DNA of 64,000 bases, taken from assembly GCF_040790665.1 (NCBI RefSeq), contig NZ_CP160851.1, forward strand, positions 116,766 to 180,765, given 5' to 3'. This document shows positions 53,478 through 62,631 of this stretch, piece after piece (positions within the stretch are counted from its first letter, which is position 1; every line of letters starts with the position of its first letter). This stretch comes from Sulfitobacter pontiacus (GTDB taxonomy: Bacteria; Pseudomonadota; Alphaproteobacteria; Rhodobacterales; Rhodobacteraceae). The notes under the pieces are model-generated. The model ran no database searches, had not been told where the DNA came from, and saw nothing but the letters and a program-made list of their open reading frames with translations. Both the position numbers and the translations under genes were made by a program.

Positions 53478-53638
53478 ATATTCTGGTTGTCCTGATCCCC
53501 GTTTCCATATGCCTTGGCGCAGCAGGGCTGATCGCCTGTCTGTGGACATTGCGCAGTGGTCAGTACGAAGACCTGGATGGTGATGCTGCGCGTATCTTGC
53601 TGGAGGATGACATAAGTGTTGAAGGTGAAGAGGGGTAG
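53474..53638 (+). CDS. ccoS: cbb3 oxidase maturation protein CcoS (FixS)
   Basis: 54-residue protein with one TM and the CcoS sequence LVVLIPVSICLGAAGL, then LWTLRSGQYEDLDGDAARIL. It is needed for cofactor insertion. It starts at ATG 53474, overlapping the ccoI stop (ATGA), and ends with TAG at 53636-53638. It completes the ccoGHIS set. Confidence 0.95.
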   Translation: MNILVVLIPVSICLGAAGLIACLWTLRSGQYEDLDGDAARILLEDDISVEGEEG

Positions 53639-53817
53639 AGCTGGGCTTAGGACGCGTGTCACAGCCTACCACGCCGCAGCGGATCTGATGGCCGCTCCCG
53701 CCCTCGGCCCCATAAGGATCACCGGGGGGCGAGAATAATCACTTTAGATTGCCGTGTGAGGTGACTGTTGATAGAAGCCGGTAGTCGCACGCCATCTGTC
53801 CGGAGGGGCTCCTCATA

Positions 53818-54615
53818 CTGTCGATCATCATCAACGTCGCTTCGGCTCGGGACCGTATGGCCTTTATGGCGCAACAGATGGATGCGCTAGGTCTACCTTA
53901 TCAACGGCTCGAAGCCGTTACGCCCGATGCGCAGAGCGGATCGCATAACGCGGCCTATTGGGCCAGCTGGCAACGCCCCCTTAAGGAAACCGAGAAGGCT
54001 TGTTTTCTGAGCCACGTAGCAGCATGGGAACGTGTTGCGGCTTTGGAGGAGCCTGCGTTGATCCTTGAGGACGATGTCGTGCTTTCTCGTGCGACGCAGG
54101 TATTGCTCAAGTCCTGTCGCGGGCTGGTGGATGTCGACCATCTGACGCTTGAGGTACGCCAGCGTCGGAAGATTGTCGCCAAAGACGCACAACCGCTGAC
54201 AGACGACCACGTTATGCGCCGTCTCTATCAGGATCGCAGCGGTGCCGCCGCATATGTGCTATGGCCGTCAGGGGCGGCAAAACTGTTGCAGCGTGCAAAG
54301 ACACAGGCAGCACTTGCCGATGCGATGATCTGTGGTGCTTACGAGCTCAAGAGCTATCAGGTCGAACCGGCCTGCGCGATCCAGATCGACCAAGCGGAGG
54401 CTTACGGCGTTGCTGTCGGGCTTAAGACACATTCGCTGATCGGGGCCGGTGTGCCGACACGGCAGCCAAGCACCGCGAGGTTCAAGCTGCGCCGCATCGC
54501 CGCCCAACTTCGCATGGGCATGCAAGCCTTGCTTCATGCCGTGGACGCCGAACGCCGCGAGATATCACTGATGCCTGCCGAGTTTTATACGGTCCCCCAA
54601 GAGCCGCGGCGCTAA
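53818..54615 (+). CDS. Glycosyltransferase family 25 protein, non-ATG start likely
   Basis: GT25 (lipooligosaccharide-type) glycosyltransferase. Family marks are SHVAAWERV, the DxD-like LILEDDVVL, and YVLWPSGAAKLL. The first ATG is at 53857, but the frame upstream encodes SIIINVASARDR, the N-terminal beta strand and DR motif that family members need. I therefore place the start at CTG 53818, with GGAGGGG at 53802-53808, 9 nt upstream; ATA 53815 is another possibility. A stop (TAG, 53782) closes the frame above. Probably modifies surface polysaccharide. The gap after ccoS (53639-53817) shows no gene. Confidence 0.75.
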   Translation: MSIIINVASARDRMAFMAQQMDALGLPYQRLEAVTPDAQSGSHNAAYWASWQRPLKETEKACFLSHVAAWERVAALEEPALILEDDVVLSRATQVLLKSCRGLVDVDHLTLEVRQRRKIVAKDAQPLTDDHVMRRLYQDRSGAAAYVLWPSGAAKLLQRAKTQAALADAMICGAYELKSYQVEPACAIQIDQAEAYGVAVGLKTHSLIGAGVPTRQPSTARFKLRRIAAQLRMGMQALLHAVDAERREISLMPAEFYTVPQEPRR

Positions 54616-54620
54616 GCCCT

Positions 54621-55352
54621 TTACCACCAGCTAGTTTTTTCCCGTTTGTGCTGTGCCTTAAAACGCGCAAATGCGGTGTCATTGATCTGCAGCCGTGCCC
54701 AGATTTCCTGAAAAATGGGCCCGACGGGATCAAGCGCCATAAACGGTTCCATCCTCCAGACCATATTGCGCAGGGTGTCATCCGTTCCGACGGTAAAGCA
54801 GGACATTCCTTCGAAAAGCGGGATGAGCCGGTGTTGAACATCCTCGACATGCGCCGGTGTCATCGTGGTGTCCAAGGTATCCGTCAGATACCGTTCACTT
54901 TCGTACATTTTAACTGTGTTGACGACCGCGCTGGTCATCATGGCAACCGCGCGCACTGCCATATCGCTATCATGGGCCGCAAATGTGTCGGTGGCTGAGA
55001 CAAGCCAGCGGATATTCAGTTTCTCGCGCAGGAAATCCCCCTCGGCCATCCACAGGGTGCGGAATTTTTGATAGGTTTCAGCCAGGTTGTGGTCGCGCCG
55101 GATCAGCACGATCAACTCTGCATGATAAAGCAGCAGCGCAGACTGCCCCGAAAATTCCGTCCTTAGATTTTGCAGATGCAGGTCGATGGATTTCGCTGAC
55201 CCTCGCGTCTGAACCGGATCGCCCGCGTCAATCATCGTCGCTTTGAGCTCGGCTAGATTATGTTCCGCCGTCGCATGCCTGCGCGCCCCCCAGCGTTTGC
55301 GATGCTGGTTGAGGGATAAAAACCGTCTAAGCCGTCCGGGTTTCTTTCGCAT
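54621..55352 (-). CDS. Hypothetical protein in glycosyltransferase cluster
   Basis: 243-residue cytoplasmic-looking protein, helical, rich in charged residues, no signal peptide or TM. I do not recognise a family. Segments such as LLYHAELIVLIRRDHNLAETYQKF, FRTLWMAEGDFL and MAVRAVAMMTSAVVNTVKMYESERYL (quoted in part) suggest an alpha-helical bundle. A start at 55352 is chosen over 55412 because the longer leader overlaps the GT25 gene end. It lies between two GT25 genes, convergent with the first and 22 bp after the second, so a role in surface glycan handling is possible. Confidence 0.6.
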   Translation of the reverse strand: MRKKPGRLRRFLSLNQHRKRWGARRHATAEHNLAELKATMIDAGDPVQTRGSAKSIDLHLQNLRTEFSGQSALLLYHAELIVLIRRDHNLAETYQKFRTLWMAEGDFLREKLNIRWLVSATDTFAAHDSDMAVRAVAMMTSAVVNTVKMYESERYLTDTLDTTMTPAHVEDVQHRLIPLFEGMSCFTVGTDDTLRNMVWRMEPFMALDPVGPIFQEIWARLQINDTAFARFKAQHKREKTSWW

Positions 55353-55374
55353 TGGTCTCGCTTTTCCTATCGGG

Positions 55375-56214
55375 TTAGTGGCGCAACACTCCGTAAAGAC
55401 GCAGTACATCAAACCGCCGACGTAGTCTTCGGCTTTTTAGGAAGGGTCTGAGAAGCCGGTATTTCAGTGCCATCTTCCCTTGGTCAAAGCGCCCCGGAAT
55501 ATCGGAGTCCTTGTCAGTTTGCGTCACAATAGGTCGGGCTAAAAAGCCCTGCCGCAGCATGCCCGGGGCATGCCGCCAAACGAGATCGATCGGAAAGAAG
55601 AGGTGCTCGGAGGTCTGCAGAAATGCCTCTGCCGCACGACGCGAAACGATGTAGCCGCTTCCCAGTGCCGGTGCCGGATCACATTCACACGCCACATGGC
55701 CGTTGGGGAGCGGATGAAGGTGAAAAATCCGCCAACGTCTACGCCATTCAAGCCTGCGCCATAGGCGACGCCGTGACCGTTCAGGCACCGTTGGGCGTGT
55801 TCTAACTGCGTCGTGCGCAAGTTGACTGAGAGTGTCTTCGTCAAATGTGTAAGGCGCGTTGGAGGAGAGATTCAGGAAATCCAGGCCAAGGCCGGGCATC
55901 TGCCTTTGAATCATCTCCAAGTCCGGTGTGATATCAATATCATCTTCAAGGATCAGCGCATATTCTTCGTCTGTTTCAAGAAACTGCCGCCAAACGGCGA
56001 TGTGCGAGGCGGCACATGCGATCTCGCCACGCACGGGCTGTTTTTTTTGATTAATTACGAATAAGTGTCGATTAACATCAGGCAGTTTCGCATCTTCGTC
56101 CTGCCCGTCGACGGCGCGGAAGATTTTGAATGGCAACCCTAGTTCAGCCATCTTTCGCGAAACTTCCGACAGTCGATCAGGGCGCCGCTTTAGGTTGATC
56201 AGGTAAGTATCCAC
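55375..56214 (-). CDS. Glycosyltransferase family 25 protein
   Basis: 279-residue GT25 enzyme, complete at the N-terminus: TYLINLKRRPDRL is the nucleotide-sugar strand with the DR motif. It is followed by CAASHIAVWRQF, ALILEDDIDI with the metal-binding acids, and GSGYIVSRRAAEAFL. It probably adds a hexose to lipopolysaccharide or capsule. It has an Arg-rich, highly basic middle (about 150-175), which could sit at the membrane. It shares a strand with the hypothetical protein and GT4 genes. Confidence 0.87.
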   Translation of the reverse strand: MDTYLINLKRRPDRLSEVSRKMAELGLPFKIFRAVDGQDEDAKLPDVNRHLFVINQKKQPVRGEIACAASHIAVWRQFLETDEEYALILEDDIDITPDLEMIQRQMPGLGLDFLNLSSNAPYTFDEDTLSQLAHDAVRTRPTVPERSRRRLWRRLEWRRRWRIFHLHPLPNGHVACECDPAPALGSGYIVSRRAAEAFLQTSEHLFFPIDLVWRHAPGMLRQGFLARPIVTQTDKDSDIPGRFDQGKMALKYRLLRPFLKSRRLRRRFDVLRLYGVLRH

Positions 56215-56522
56215 AGAGTTCCTCGTTATTTAGAACTGGACAGTATCCAGTACCTTTATTTTTCCAGCTAGAGCTTGTGTGGCCAAAACCTTGATCGGAC
56301 CAGATATTGTTAGGTACCCCTTAGGATACGACTTCAGGTTGTTGGTCAAGATCACTCATAGACGCCACATATCTGGTATTCACGAGGCATTCCCCACTTT
56401 CAGGCGCAACAACCCGTGACCGGACTACGAAAGCTATGTATCGCGTGGGCATATTGAGTGCGGAGTATTAAGCCCCAAGGACGTCACACCGTCTTGTCGT
56501 CAAATGTTTCCGGACACATCCA
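56215..56522. other. 308-bp gap without a gene
   Basis: It lies between the GT4 stop and the GT25 start, both on the minus strand, and is noticeably more AT-rich than its neighbours. It holds one short inverted repeat, ACTGGA (56235-56240)/TCCAGT (56246-56251). It probably contains the GT25 promoter and the 3' end of a different unit. I see no convincing coding frame. Confidence 0.4.
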
Positions 56523-57578
56523 TCAAGCGCTCAGGCTCATATAAGCGCGGGTCACGGCCTTGGCATCGAACTTTTCGGGGAAGTCGATCCTGAAGCGCTC
56601 CGGGTTGTCTGAGGCTTCCGTCATTCGGGCTGAAAGCGCTTCGATGTTATCGGGTGGTGACACGAGATTTTGTGTGGGCAGTATTTCAGCCGGCCCCGAG
56701 GGGCAATCCGTGCTGATGACGGGGACACCAAGGACAATCGCTTCGAGGATTGTCATGTTCAGCCCTTCATATTCCGACGATACAACCATGAATTTTGCCG
56801 CTTTGATCAACGGGAACGGGTTTTTCTGGAAGCCCACAAAATGCACGCGGTCCGCGATGCCCAAAGAATGCGCCAATGCTTTGGTTTCTTCCAGCAAGGG
56901 GCCGGTTCCGACAAGCAGCAGGTCATACGGGGTCTTTGCCTGCGCATATGCATGTAGCAGACGATCGTGGCGCTTGGCTTTTTTGAACTTGCCTACGTTG
57001 ACGATATAGTCCTTCCGGGGCGGCACTGGTTCACCAGCCTGCTGTTGGATCAAAGCCGGTTCAACCGGGTTATAGATTGTGCGGGTCTCGAGCGATTTCC
57101 CAAACAGCGCCTGCATGTCCTCTTTGACGCCCTTGCTGACGCAGATACATTTTTTTCCGCTGTAGACGCAGCGCAGTTTTTCCAGCTCCGCGTTTTGCTG
57201 ACCCCCCAGGGCATATTCATGTGACGCAGTGCTGTGCATGACAAAGTGAACATTCGGCAGTTGGCTGTGCGAGAGGATGAGATCAACTGGGAACAGATTA
57301 GAGAGAACGAGGTCAGGCACACCTATATGTTTTTTGACAAATCTGTCGAAAGCCATGGCTGCGACTTTGCCCCGGATTTTGCGCGGCAGTGAACGCCAAA
57401 GCCGATATGGAAACCTGTGAATTGGCACCTCAGGGTCGAGATCGTGATCGATGTCGTCTTTAAAAACAACGATATGTGCTTGGTGGCCCATGGCATTCAT
57501 AGTGCGGGCCAAGGTCTGAACAACGCGCTCTGCACCACCGCCCTGTAGGCTGAAAACAGCGAGAACTATCGTTTTCAT
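56523..57578 (-). CDS. Glycosyltransferase family 4 protein
   Basis: 351-residue GT-B retaining glycosyltransferase. The N-terminal domain has the [14 protein letters not shown] acceptor loop. The C-terminal domain shows [43 protein letters not shown] and the nucleotide-sugar [13 protein letters not shown] (E-x7-E type). ATG at 57578 follows GGAGAAG; the frame extends to 57638 without an RBS. Cytoplasmic face of the membrane. It diverges from hmgA across 288 bp. Confidence 0.88.
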   Translation of the reverse strand: MKTIVLAVFSLQGGGAERVVQTLARTMNAMGHQAHIVVFKDDIDHDLDPEVPIHRFPYRLWRSLPRKIRGKVAAMAFDRFVKKHIGVPDLVLSNLFPVDLILSHSQLPNVHFVMHSTASHEYALGGQQNAELEKLRCVYSGKKCICVSKGVKEDMQALFGKSLETRTIYNPVEPALIQQQAGEPVPPRKDYIVNVGKFKKAKRHDRLLHAYAQAKTPYDLLLVGTGPLLEETKALAHSLGIADRVHFVGFQKNPFPLIKAAKFMVVSSEYEGLNMTILEAIVLGVPVISTDCPSGPAEILPTQNLVSPPDNIEALSARMTEASDNPERFRIDFPEKFDAKAVTRAYMSLSA

Positions 57579-57866
57579 ATATTCTTCTCCAATATGCGCT
57601 TTGGGCGTTGCATAGACCAAACGGTAGATAATGCGCACAGGCGTTGTGAAGTCCAGAACGGTTTTTGCAAGGATGCCGTGCTAAGGTGCCGTTATCTGTT
57701 CGGGACGTGTCCGGCGGCTGTGGCGGGGCCGGCCTTGGCGCGGCGGAACTGGCGCCAGATGTTTTTCCGATCCCTTGCACCCCTTCTTGTCGCAGCGCTA
57801 AAAAACCAGTTGTTAGTTACAAATGCAACCTTTAGGCAATCGCTAGTGGAACGCGAGGAGCCGAGT
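57579..57866. promoter_or_regulatory. Divergent promoter region, GT4 and hmgA
   Basis: 288 bp between divergent genes. Frames crossing it continue into the flanking genes but show no family sequence. A GTTG...CAAC arm pair lies near 57808-57830 (GTTGTTAGTTACAAATGCAAC), a possible site for an IclR or MarR-type regulator of homogentisate use. This is speculative. Confidence 0.3.
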
Positions 57867-59228
57867 ATGACTGTTGAAAAATATCCGACCCGTATGACCC
57901 AAGCCCCGTTTCTTCCCGGGGCCAACGCCGGTTATATGCCGGGCTTCGGGAATGATTTCGAGACAGAGGCGCTGCCGGATGCCTTGCCGCAAGGGATGAA
58001 CAGCCCGCAAAAATGCAACTACGGGCTTTATGGTGAGCAGCTTAGCGGGACTGCCTTTACGGCGCCAAGCCATCAGAACGAACGTACCTGGTGCTACCGC
58101 ATTCGCCCGTCGGTCAAACACTCGCACCGGTATCACAAGATTGATCTGCCGCTTTGGAAATCTGCGCCCAACATTGTCGCGGATGTCACGAGCCTTGGGC
58201 AATATCGCTGGGATCCGCTGCCGCACACAGACACGCCGCTGACATGGCTGACGGGGATGCGCACGATGACGACGGCGGGGGATGTCCATACGCAGGTCGG
58301 CATGGCGACCCATGTGTATCTTGTGAATGCCTCCATGGTTGATGCGTATTTCTATTCTGCCGACAGCGAGATGCTGATCGTCCCGCAGGAAGGTCGCCTT
58401 CGGTTTTCGACTGAACTGGGGATCATTGATCTCGCGCCGCAGGAAATCGCGATCATTCCGCGGGGGCTGGTCTACCGTGTCGAAGTGCTTGAAGGGCCGT
58501 GCCGCGGGTTCGTCTGCGAGAACTACGGCCAAAAGTTCGAGCTGCCAAATCGTGGGCCAATCGGGGCCAACTGCATGGCCAACCCGCGCGATTTCAAAGC
58601 ACCCGTTGCCGCGTTTGAAGACCGCGAAGTCCCCTCTACCGTGACGGTGAAATGGTGCGGGGAATTTCATGAAACCAAGATCGGGCAGTCACCGCTTGAT
58701 GTGGTGGCATGGCACGGGAACTACGCGCCGGTGAAATATGATCTGCGCACCTATTGCCCCGTGGGGGCGGTGCTGTTCGACCATCCTGACCCGTCGATCT
58801 TTACCGTTCTCACCGCGCCCTCCGGTGTCGAAGGGACGGCGAATATCGACTTTGTCTTGTTCCGGGAACGCTGGATGGTGGCGGAAGATACGTTCCGCCC
58901 GCCGTGGTATCACAAGAATATCATGTCCGAATTGATGGGCAATATTTACGGCCAGTATGACGCGAAGCCCAAAGGCTTTATTCCCGGCGGGATCAGCTTG
59001 CACAATATGATGCTGCCGCACGGGCCTGATCGCAATGCCTTCGAGGGGGCCTCCAACGCAGAGCTGACGGCCCAAAAGCTCGACAATACGATGTCGTTCA
59101 TGTTCGAGACCCGCTTCCCGCAGCAACTCACGAAATTCGCCGGACAGGAGGCTCCCTTGCAGGATGATTACATCGATTGCTGGGCGGACATCGAAAAGAA
59201 GTTCGACGGGACCCCGGGCAAGAAATGA
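57867..59228 (+). CDS. hmgA: Homogentisate 1,2-dioxygenase
   Basis: 453-residue non-haem iron enzyme opening the ring of homogentisate to maleylacetoacetate, in tyrosine and phenylacetate-type degradation. The family opening [15 protein letters not shown] is present. Iron ligands are seen as the His and Glu in [12 protein letters not shown] and the His in [11 protein letters not shown] at 57867 follows GAGGAG. Expected partners for the next steps (maleylacetoacetate isomerase, fumarylacetoacetase) are not in the window. Confidence 0.96.
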   Translation: MTVEKYPTRMTQAPFLPGANAGYMPGFGNDFETEALPDALPQGMNSPQKCNYGLYGEQLSGTAFTAPSHQNERTWCYRIRPSVKHSHRYHKIDLPLWKSAPNIVADVTSLGQYRWDPLPHTDTPLTWLTGMRTMTTAGDVHTQVGMATHVYLVNASMVDAYFYSADSEMLIVPQEGRLRFSTELGIIDLAPQEIAIIPRGLVYRVEVLEGPCRGFVCENYGQKFELPNRGPIGANCMANPRDFKAPVAAFEDREVPSTVTVKWCGEFHETKIGQSPLDVVAWHGNYAPVKYDLRTYCPVGAVLFDHPDPSIFTVLTAPSGVEGTANIDFVLFRERWMVAEDTFRPPWYHKNIMSELMGNIYGQYDAKPKGFIPGGISLHNMMLPHGPDRNAFEGASNAELTAQKLDNTMSFMFETRFPQQLTKFAGQEAPLQDDYIDCWADIEKKFDGTPGKK

Positions 59229-59366
59229 AGCGGGTCTCCGACCGGTGAAGGCACAACGTTGACCCGGCGCGGTGCCGCAGGGCGCAACAGGTATCAGGTG
59301 GGGTCGGGCAGGTGCCAAAGCACCGTTCGATCCGCAACAAATTCCCCAAAGTAAAAGGACAGGACC

Positions 59367-60317
59367 ATGGCAAAAGCATTCGCATCCCAAGGGGATATGA
59401 CAGAAAAGAAAGTCACCTTCGACGAAGTCGGCGAGGGCCTGTGGGCCTTCACCGCGGAAGGCGACCCGAATTCGGGCGTGATCATCGGCGATGACAGCGT
59501 CATGATTGTAGAGGCACAGGCGACGCCGCGTCTGGCCAATAAGGTCATCGAGAAGGTGCGCGAAGTCACCGACAAGCCGATCAGCCATGTGGTGCTGACC
59601 CATTATCACGCGGTGCGCGTGTTGGGGGCCTCTGCCTATGGGGCACAGCAGATCATCATGTCCGATGTTGCCCGCGCGATGGTCGAGGAACGCGGACAGG
59701 AAGATTGGGACAGCGAATTCCAACGCTTTCCCCGATTGTTCGAGGGGCATGAATCAATCCCCGGGCTGACTTACCCGACCACCACATTCAGCGACAGCAT
59801 GACCGTCTATCTGGGCAAACGTCGCGTTGATATCAAACATATCGGCCGCGCCCATACGGCGGGTGATGCGGTGATCCATGTGCCGGATCAGAACGTCATG
59901 TTCACCGGCGACATCGTTGAGGATCACTCGGCCTGCTATTGCGGCGACGGATACTTCGGCGACTGGGGGCAAACGCTCGATAACATCAAGGCTTATGACG
60001 TGGATGCGATCGCACCGGGTCGGGGGGGCGCCTTGATCGGCAAAGACGCCGTTGAACGGGCGATTGAAAGCACGCGTGATTTCGTCGAAAGCACCTTCAA
60101 GCCGGCGCAGCGGGTCGCCATGAAAGGCGGCACGTTGAAAGAGGCATGGGATGCGGTGCGCGCGGAATGCGACCCGAGGTTCAAGGATTACGCGATCTAC
60201 GAGCACTGCCTGCCGTTCAACGTCAGCCGCGCCTTCGACGAGGCCCGCGGCATCTGGCATCCGCGTATCTGGACAGACAAGCGCGATCTGGAAATGTGGG
60301 CGCAGTTGCAGGGCTAA
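59367..60317 (+). CDS. MBL-fold protein with altered metal motif
   Basis: 316-residue metallo-beta-lactamase-fold protein in the hmg operon. The usual HxHxDH motif reads THYHAVRVLGAS here: the first two His are present but Asp-His are Val-Arg. The later His (GRAHTAGDAV) and Asp (MFTGDIVED) remain. One metal site is therefore probably lost, and activity may differ from normal hydrolases. GGACAGGACC precedes the ATG. The role in aromatic degradation is unknown; a thioester or lactone hydrolase is one guess. Confidence 0.85.
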   Translation: MAKAFASQGDMTEKKVTFDEVGEGLWAFTAEGDPNSGVIIGDDSVMIVEAQATPRLANKVIEKVREVTDKPISHVVLTHYHAVRVLGASAYGAQQIIMSDVARAMVEERGQEDWDSEFQRFPRLFEGHESIPGLTYPTTTFSDSMTVYLGKRRVDIKHIGRAHTAGDAVIHVPDQNVMFTGDIVEDHSACYCGDGYFGDWGQTLDNIKAYDVDAIAPGRGGALIGKDAVERAIESTRDFVESTFKPAQRVAMKGGTLKEAWDAVRAECDPRFKDYAIYEHCLPFNVSRAFDEARGIWHPRIWTDKRDLEMWAQLQG

Positions 60318-60340
60318 GGCTAGGTCTGGGAGGGCAAACC

Positions 60341-61966
60341 ATGGTCGATATGCGCTATGATCTCGCGTTCAAACTTTACCCCTACCAAAAGGGAGCGGAT
60401 CAAGGTCTTGCCCCCCGGCGTCACCCTGTGGTGATCGTCGGGGGCGGGCCCATCGGGATGGCGCTGGCGCTTGATCTTGGGCGTAAGGGCACGCCTGTTG
60501 TGGTATTGGACGATCATGAAGGGGTCGGACAGGGCAGTCGCGCCATCTGTTTTGCGAAACGCACGCTCGAGATCTGCGACCGCCTTGGCGCGGGCAAAGC
60601 GATGATCGACAAGGGCGTTCAGTGGAACGTCGGCAAAGTGTTTCATGGCGATGAGCGGGTGTTCGAATTCAATCTGCAACCCGAAGACGGCCATAAGGCT
60701 CCGGCGTTTATCAACCTGCAACAGCCCTATTTCGAGAAATACCTCGTGGATGAAATCCGTGTGGCGCAATCTGACGGCGCGCCCATTGAAATCCGCGGGC
60801 GCAACGCGGTCACGGGTGTGACACCGCAGGGCGATCACGTGGTGCTGGATATCAACACACCCGACGGCCCCTACCAGCTTGAGGCCGACTGGCTGGTCGC
60901 TTGCGATGGCGCACGGTCTCCCACGCGCGAGATGCTGGGCCTGAGCTTTGAGGGCCGCGTGTTCGAGGATAATTTCCTGATTGCTGACGTGAAGATGAAG
61001 GCCGATTTCCCGACCGAACGCTGGTTCTGGTTCGAGCCGCCCTTCAAAGACAGCGGCGCGTCGGCGCTTTTACACAAGCAGCCGGACGATATCTGGCGGA
61101 TCGATTTCCAGCTGGGATGGGACATTGATCGCGCCAAGGAACTGAAGCCCGAAAATATCCGCGCCCGCGTGGATGCCATGTTGGGCGAGGGGGCGGAGTA
61201 CGAGCTCGAATGGACCTCGATCTACACGTTCCAATGTCGGCGTATGGAGAAGTTTCGCCACGGCAGGGTGCTCTTTGCGGGCGACAGCGCGCATCAGGTC
61301 TCACCCTTCGGGGCGCGGGGGGCCAACTCTGGTGTGCAGGACGCAGACAATTTGGCCTGGAAACTTGATCTGGTGATCAAGGGCTTGGCACCCGACCGCC
61401 TGCTGGACAGCTATTCGCAAGAACGGGTCCACGGGGCTGACGAGAATATCCTGAACTCCACCCGCGCAACGGACTTTCTCACCCCGAAGACAGAGATGAG
61501 CAAGATTTTCCGTAATGCGGTGTTGAGCCTCGCACACCGTCACGCATTTGCACGGCCCTTGGTGAATTCCGGTCGTTTGTCTGTGCCATGTGTCTATGAT
61601 GGGCTGTCACTGAACGGCCCCGATGCGCTGAATGGCCCCGCGACAAGCCGTGTCGGCGCCACCTGCAACGACGCGCCCTTGAGGGACGGCTTCTTGCTGG
61701 ATGTAGTGGGCGGCGTGTTCACTGTTCTGGCGATCAATACCGGCCCGCCCGCGCTGGCCGAGGTCGACGGGGTCACGGTAAACACCGTCACGCTGAACAC
61801 GCAAACCGACGATCCCAGCGGAGCCATTGCGGCACGCTACCTCGGCGACACGCCCTGCGGCATCTACCTGATCCGCCCGGACCAGCATGTCGCCGCACGG
61901 TGGGCCCGCGCAAGCGCCGCAGACATCCGGTCAGCCGTAAGCATCGCAACAGGAAAGGGGCAGTAA
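60341..61966 (+). CDS. FAD-dependent aromatic monooxygenase
   Basis: 541-residue flavoprotein hydroxylase (PHBH/MhpA type). FAD binding is shown by VIVGGGPIGMALALDLGRKG, the DG motif by ACDGARSPTREMLG, and the ribityl/phosphate loop by VLFAGDSAHQVSPFGARG. The C-terminal thioredoxin-like domain is reduced. The position after hmgA suggests that it forms homogentisate from a hydroxyphenylacetate, for example 3-hydroxyphenylacetate 6-hydroxylation; this is inference. GGGAGGG precedes ATG 60341, which is 23 bp after the MBL gene. Two bp separate it from the DUF2783 gene. Confidence 0.88.
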   Translation: MVDMRYDLAFKLYPYQKGADQGLAPRRHPVVIVGGGPIGMALALDLGRKGTPVVVLDDHEGVGQGSRAICFAKRTLEICDRLGAGKAMIDKGVQWNVGKVFHGDERVFEFNLQPEDGHKAPAFINLQQPYFEKYLVDEIRVAQSDGAPIEIRGRNAVTGVTPQGDHVVLDINTPDGPYQLEADWLVACDGARSPTREMLGLSFEGRVFEDNFLIADVKMKADFPTERWFWFEPPFKDSGASALLHKQPDDIWRIDFQLGWDIDRAKELKPENIRARVDAMLGEGAEYELEWTSIYTFQCRRMEKFRHGRVLFAGDSAHQVSPFGARGANSGVQDADNLAWKLDLVIKGLAPDRLLDSYSQERVHGADENILNSTRATDFLTPKTEMSKIFRNAVLSLAHRHAFARPLVNSGRLSVPCVYDGLSLNGPDALNGPATSRVGATCNDAPLRDGFLLDVVGGVFTVLAINTGPPALAEVDGVTVNTVTLNTQTDDPSGAIAARYLGDTPCGIYLIRPDQHVAARWARASAADIRSAVSIATGKGQ

Positions 61967-61968
61967 CG

Positions 61969-62151
61969 ATGGGGCTCAACCTTCAACCGAACATCAAGGA
62001 TCCGGACGGGTTCTATGATGAATTGCTGTGCGCACATGAAGGGCGAAGCAAGGACGAAAGCGACGCATTCAACGCCCGCCTGATCCTCATCCTCGCGAAC
62101 CATATTGGTGACAGAGAAACCCTGCGCGCCGCATTGGCCGCCGCCAGATAG
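61969..62151 (+). CDS. DUF2783 small protein
   Basis: 60-residue protein with the DUF2783 pattern (PDGFYDELLCAHEG, then ESDAFNARLILILANHIGD). Function unknown; the family is regularly found beside the FAD monooxygenase of this pathway and may be its partner. ATG at 61969 behind AGGAAAGGGG, 2 bp after the monooxygenase stop. It is the last intact gene before the insertion elements. Confidence 0.85.
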   Translation: MGLNLQPNIKDPDGFYDELLCAHEGRSKDESDAFNARLILILANHIGDRETLRAALAAAR

Positions 62152-62299
62152 GGGCGTCTGCCGTCTGAAGCCGCGTCGAGGTTTGAGATGCTATCCCTGA
62201 TGTTCGTTGTCGCCGGCGAGAGCGGAGACAGTTCTTGTTTAGTGAGCCGCGTTCCCTGTTTCGCCTTTGGATTCTCAAGGGTCGTTGCGACGGTTTCCG

Positions 62300-62515
62300 C
62301 TATCTCAGTTTCATCAGTTCTTCCCTGAAGGCTTCAGTCGGCGTTTTCCATCCCAGGCACTTTCTGGGGGTGCCGTTCAAGCGGTCACAAATCGACTTCA
62401 TATCTCGATTTGTGAGCGCGGCCACGGGCGCATCTCTGGGCAAATAACGCCGCGCACGTTTGTTCAGGTTTTCGACGGAACCCTTCTGCCACGGCGCTTG
62501 CGGGTCACAGAACAT
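62300..62515 (-). pseudogene. IS30 family transposase, C-terminal remnant
   Basis: The 71-codon frame encodes FCDPQAPWQKGSVENLNKRA and SICDRLNGTPRKCLGWKTP, the C-terminal catalytic Glu region and tail of IS30 transposases (about 330-390 residues when whole). Family members normally read a Trp-Phe-Cys start to this block; here homology stops right at 62512-62515. That is where the neighbouring IS110-type element appears to begin. The N-terminal two-thirds is not found in the rest of the window. Confidence 0.85.
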
Positions 62516-62631
62516 GGGGTAATCGCTCTGTCACTCCGCGTTTCGTCATGGCATCGAAATGTTTTTTCTCCGGTATGATCCAGAGCGTGATCCGAAAGGG
62601 TCTTGTTCGAAGCAACAGATGGAGATTGAGC

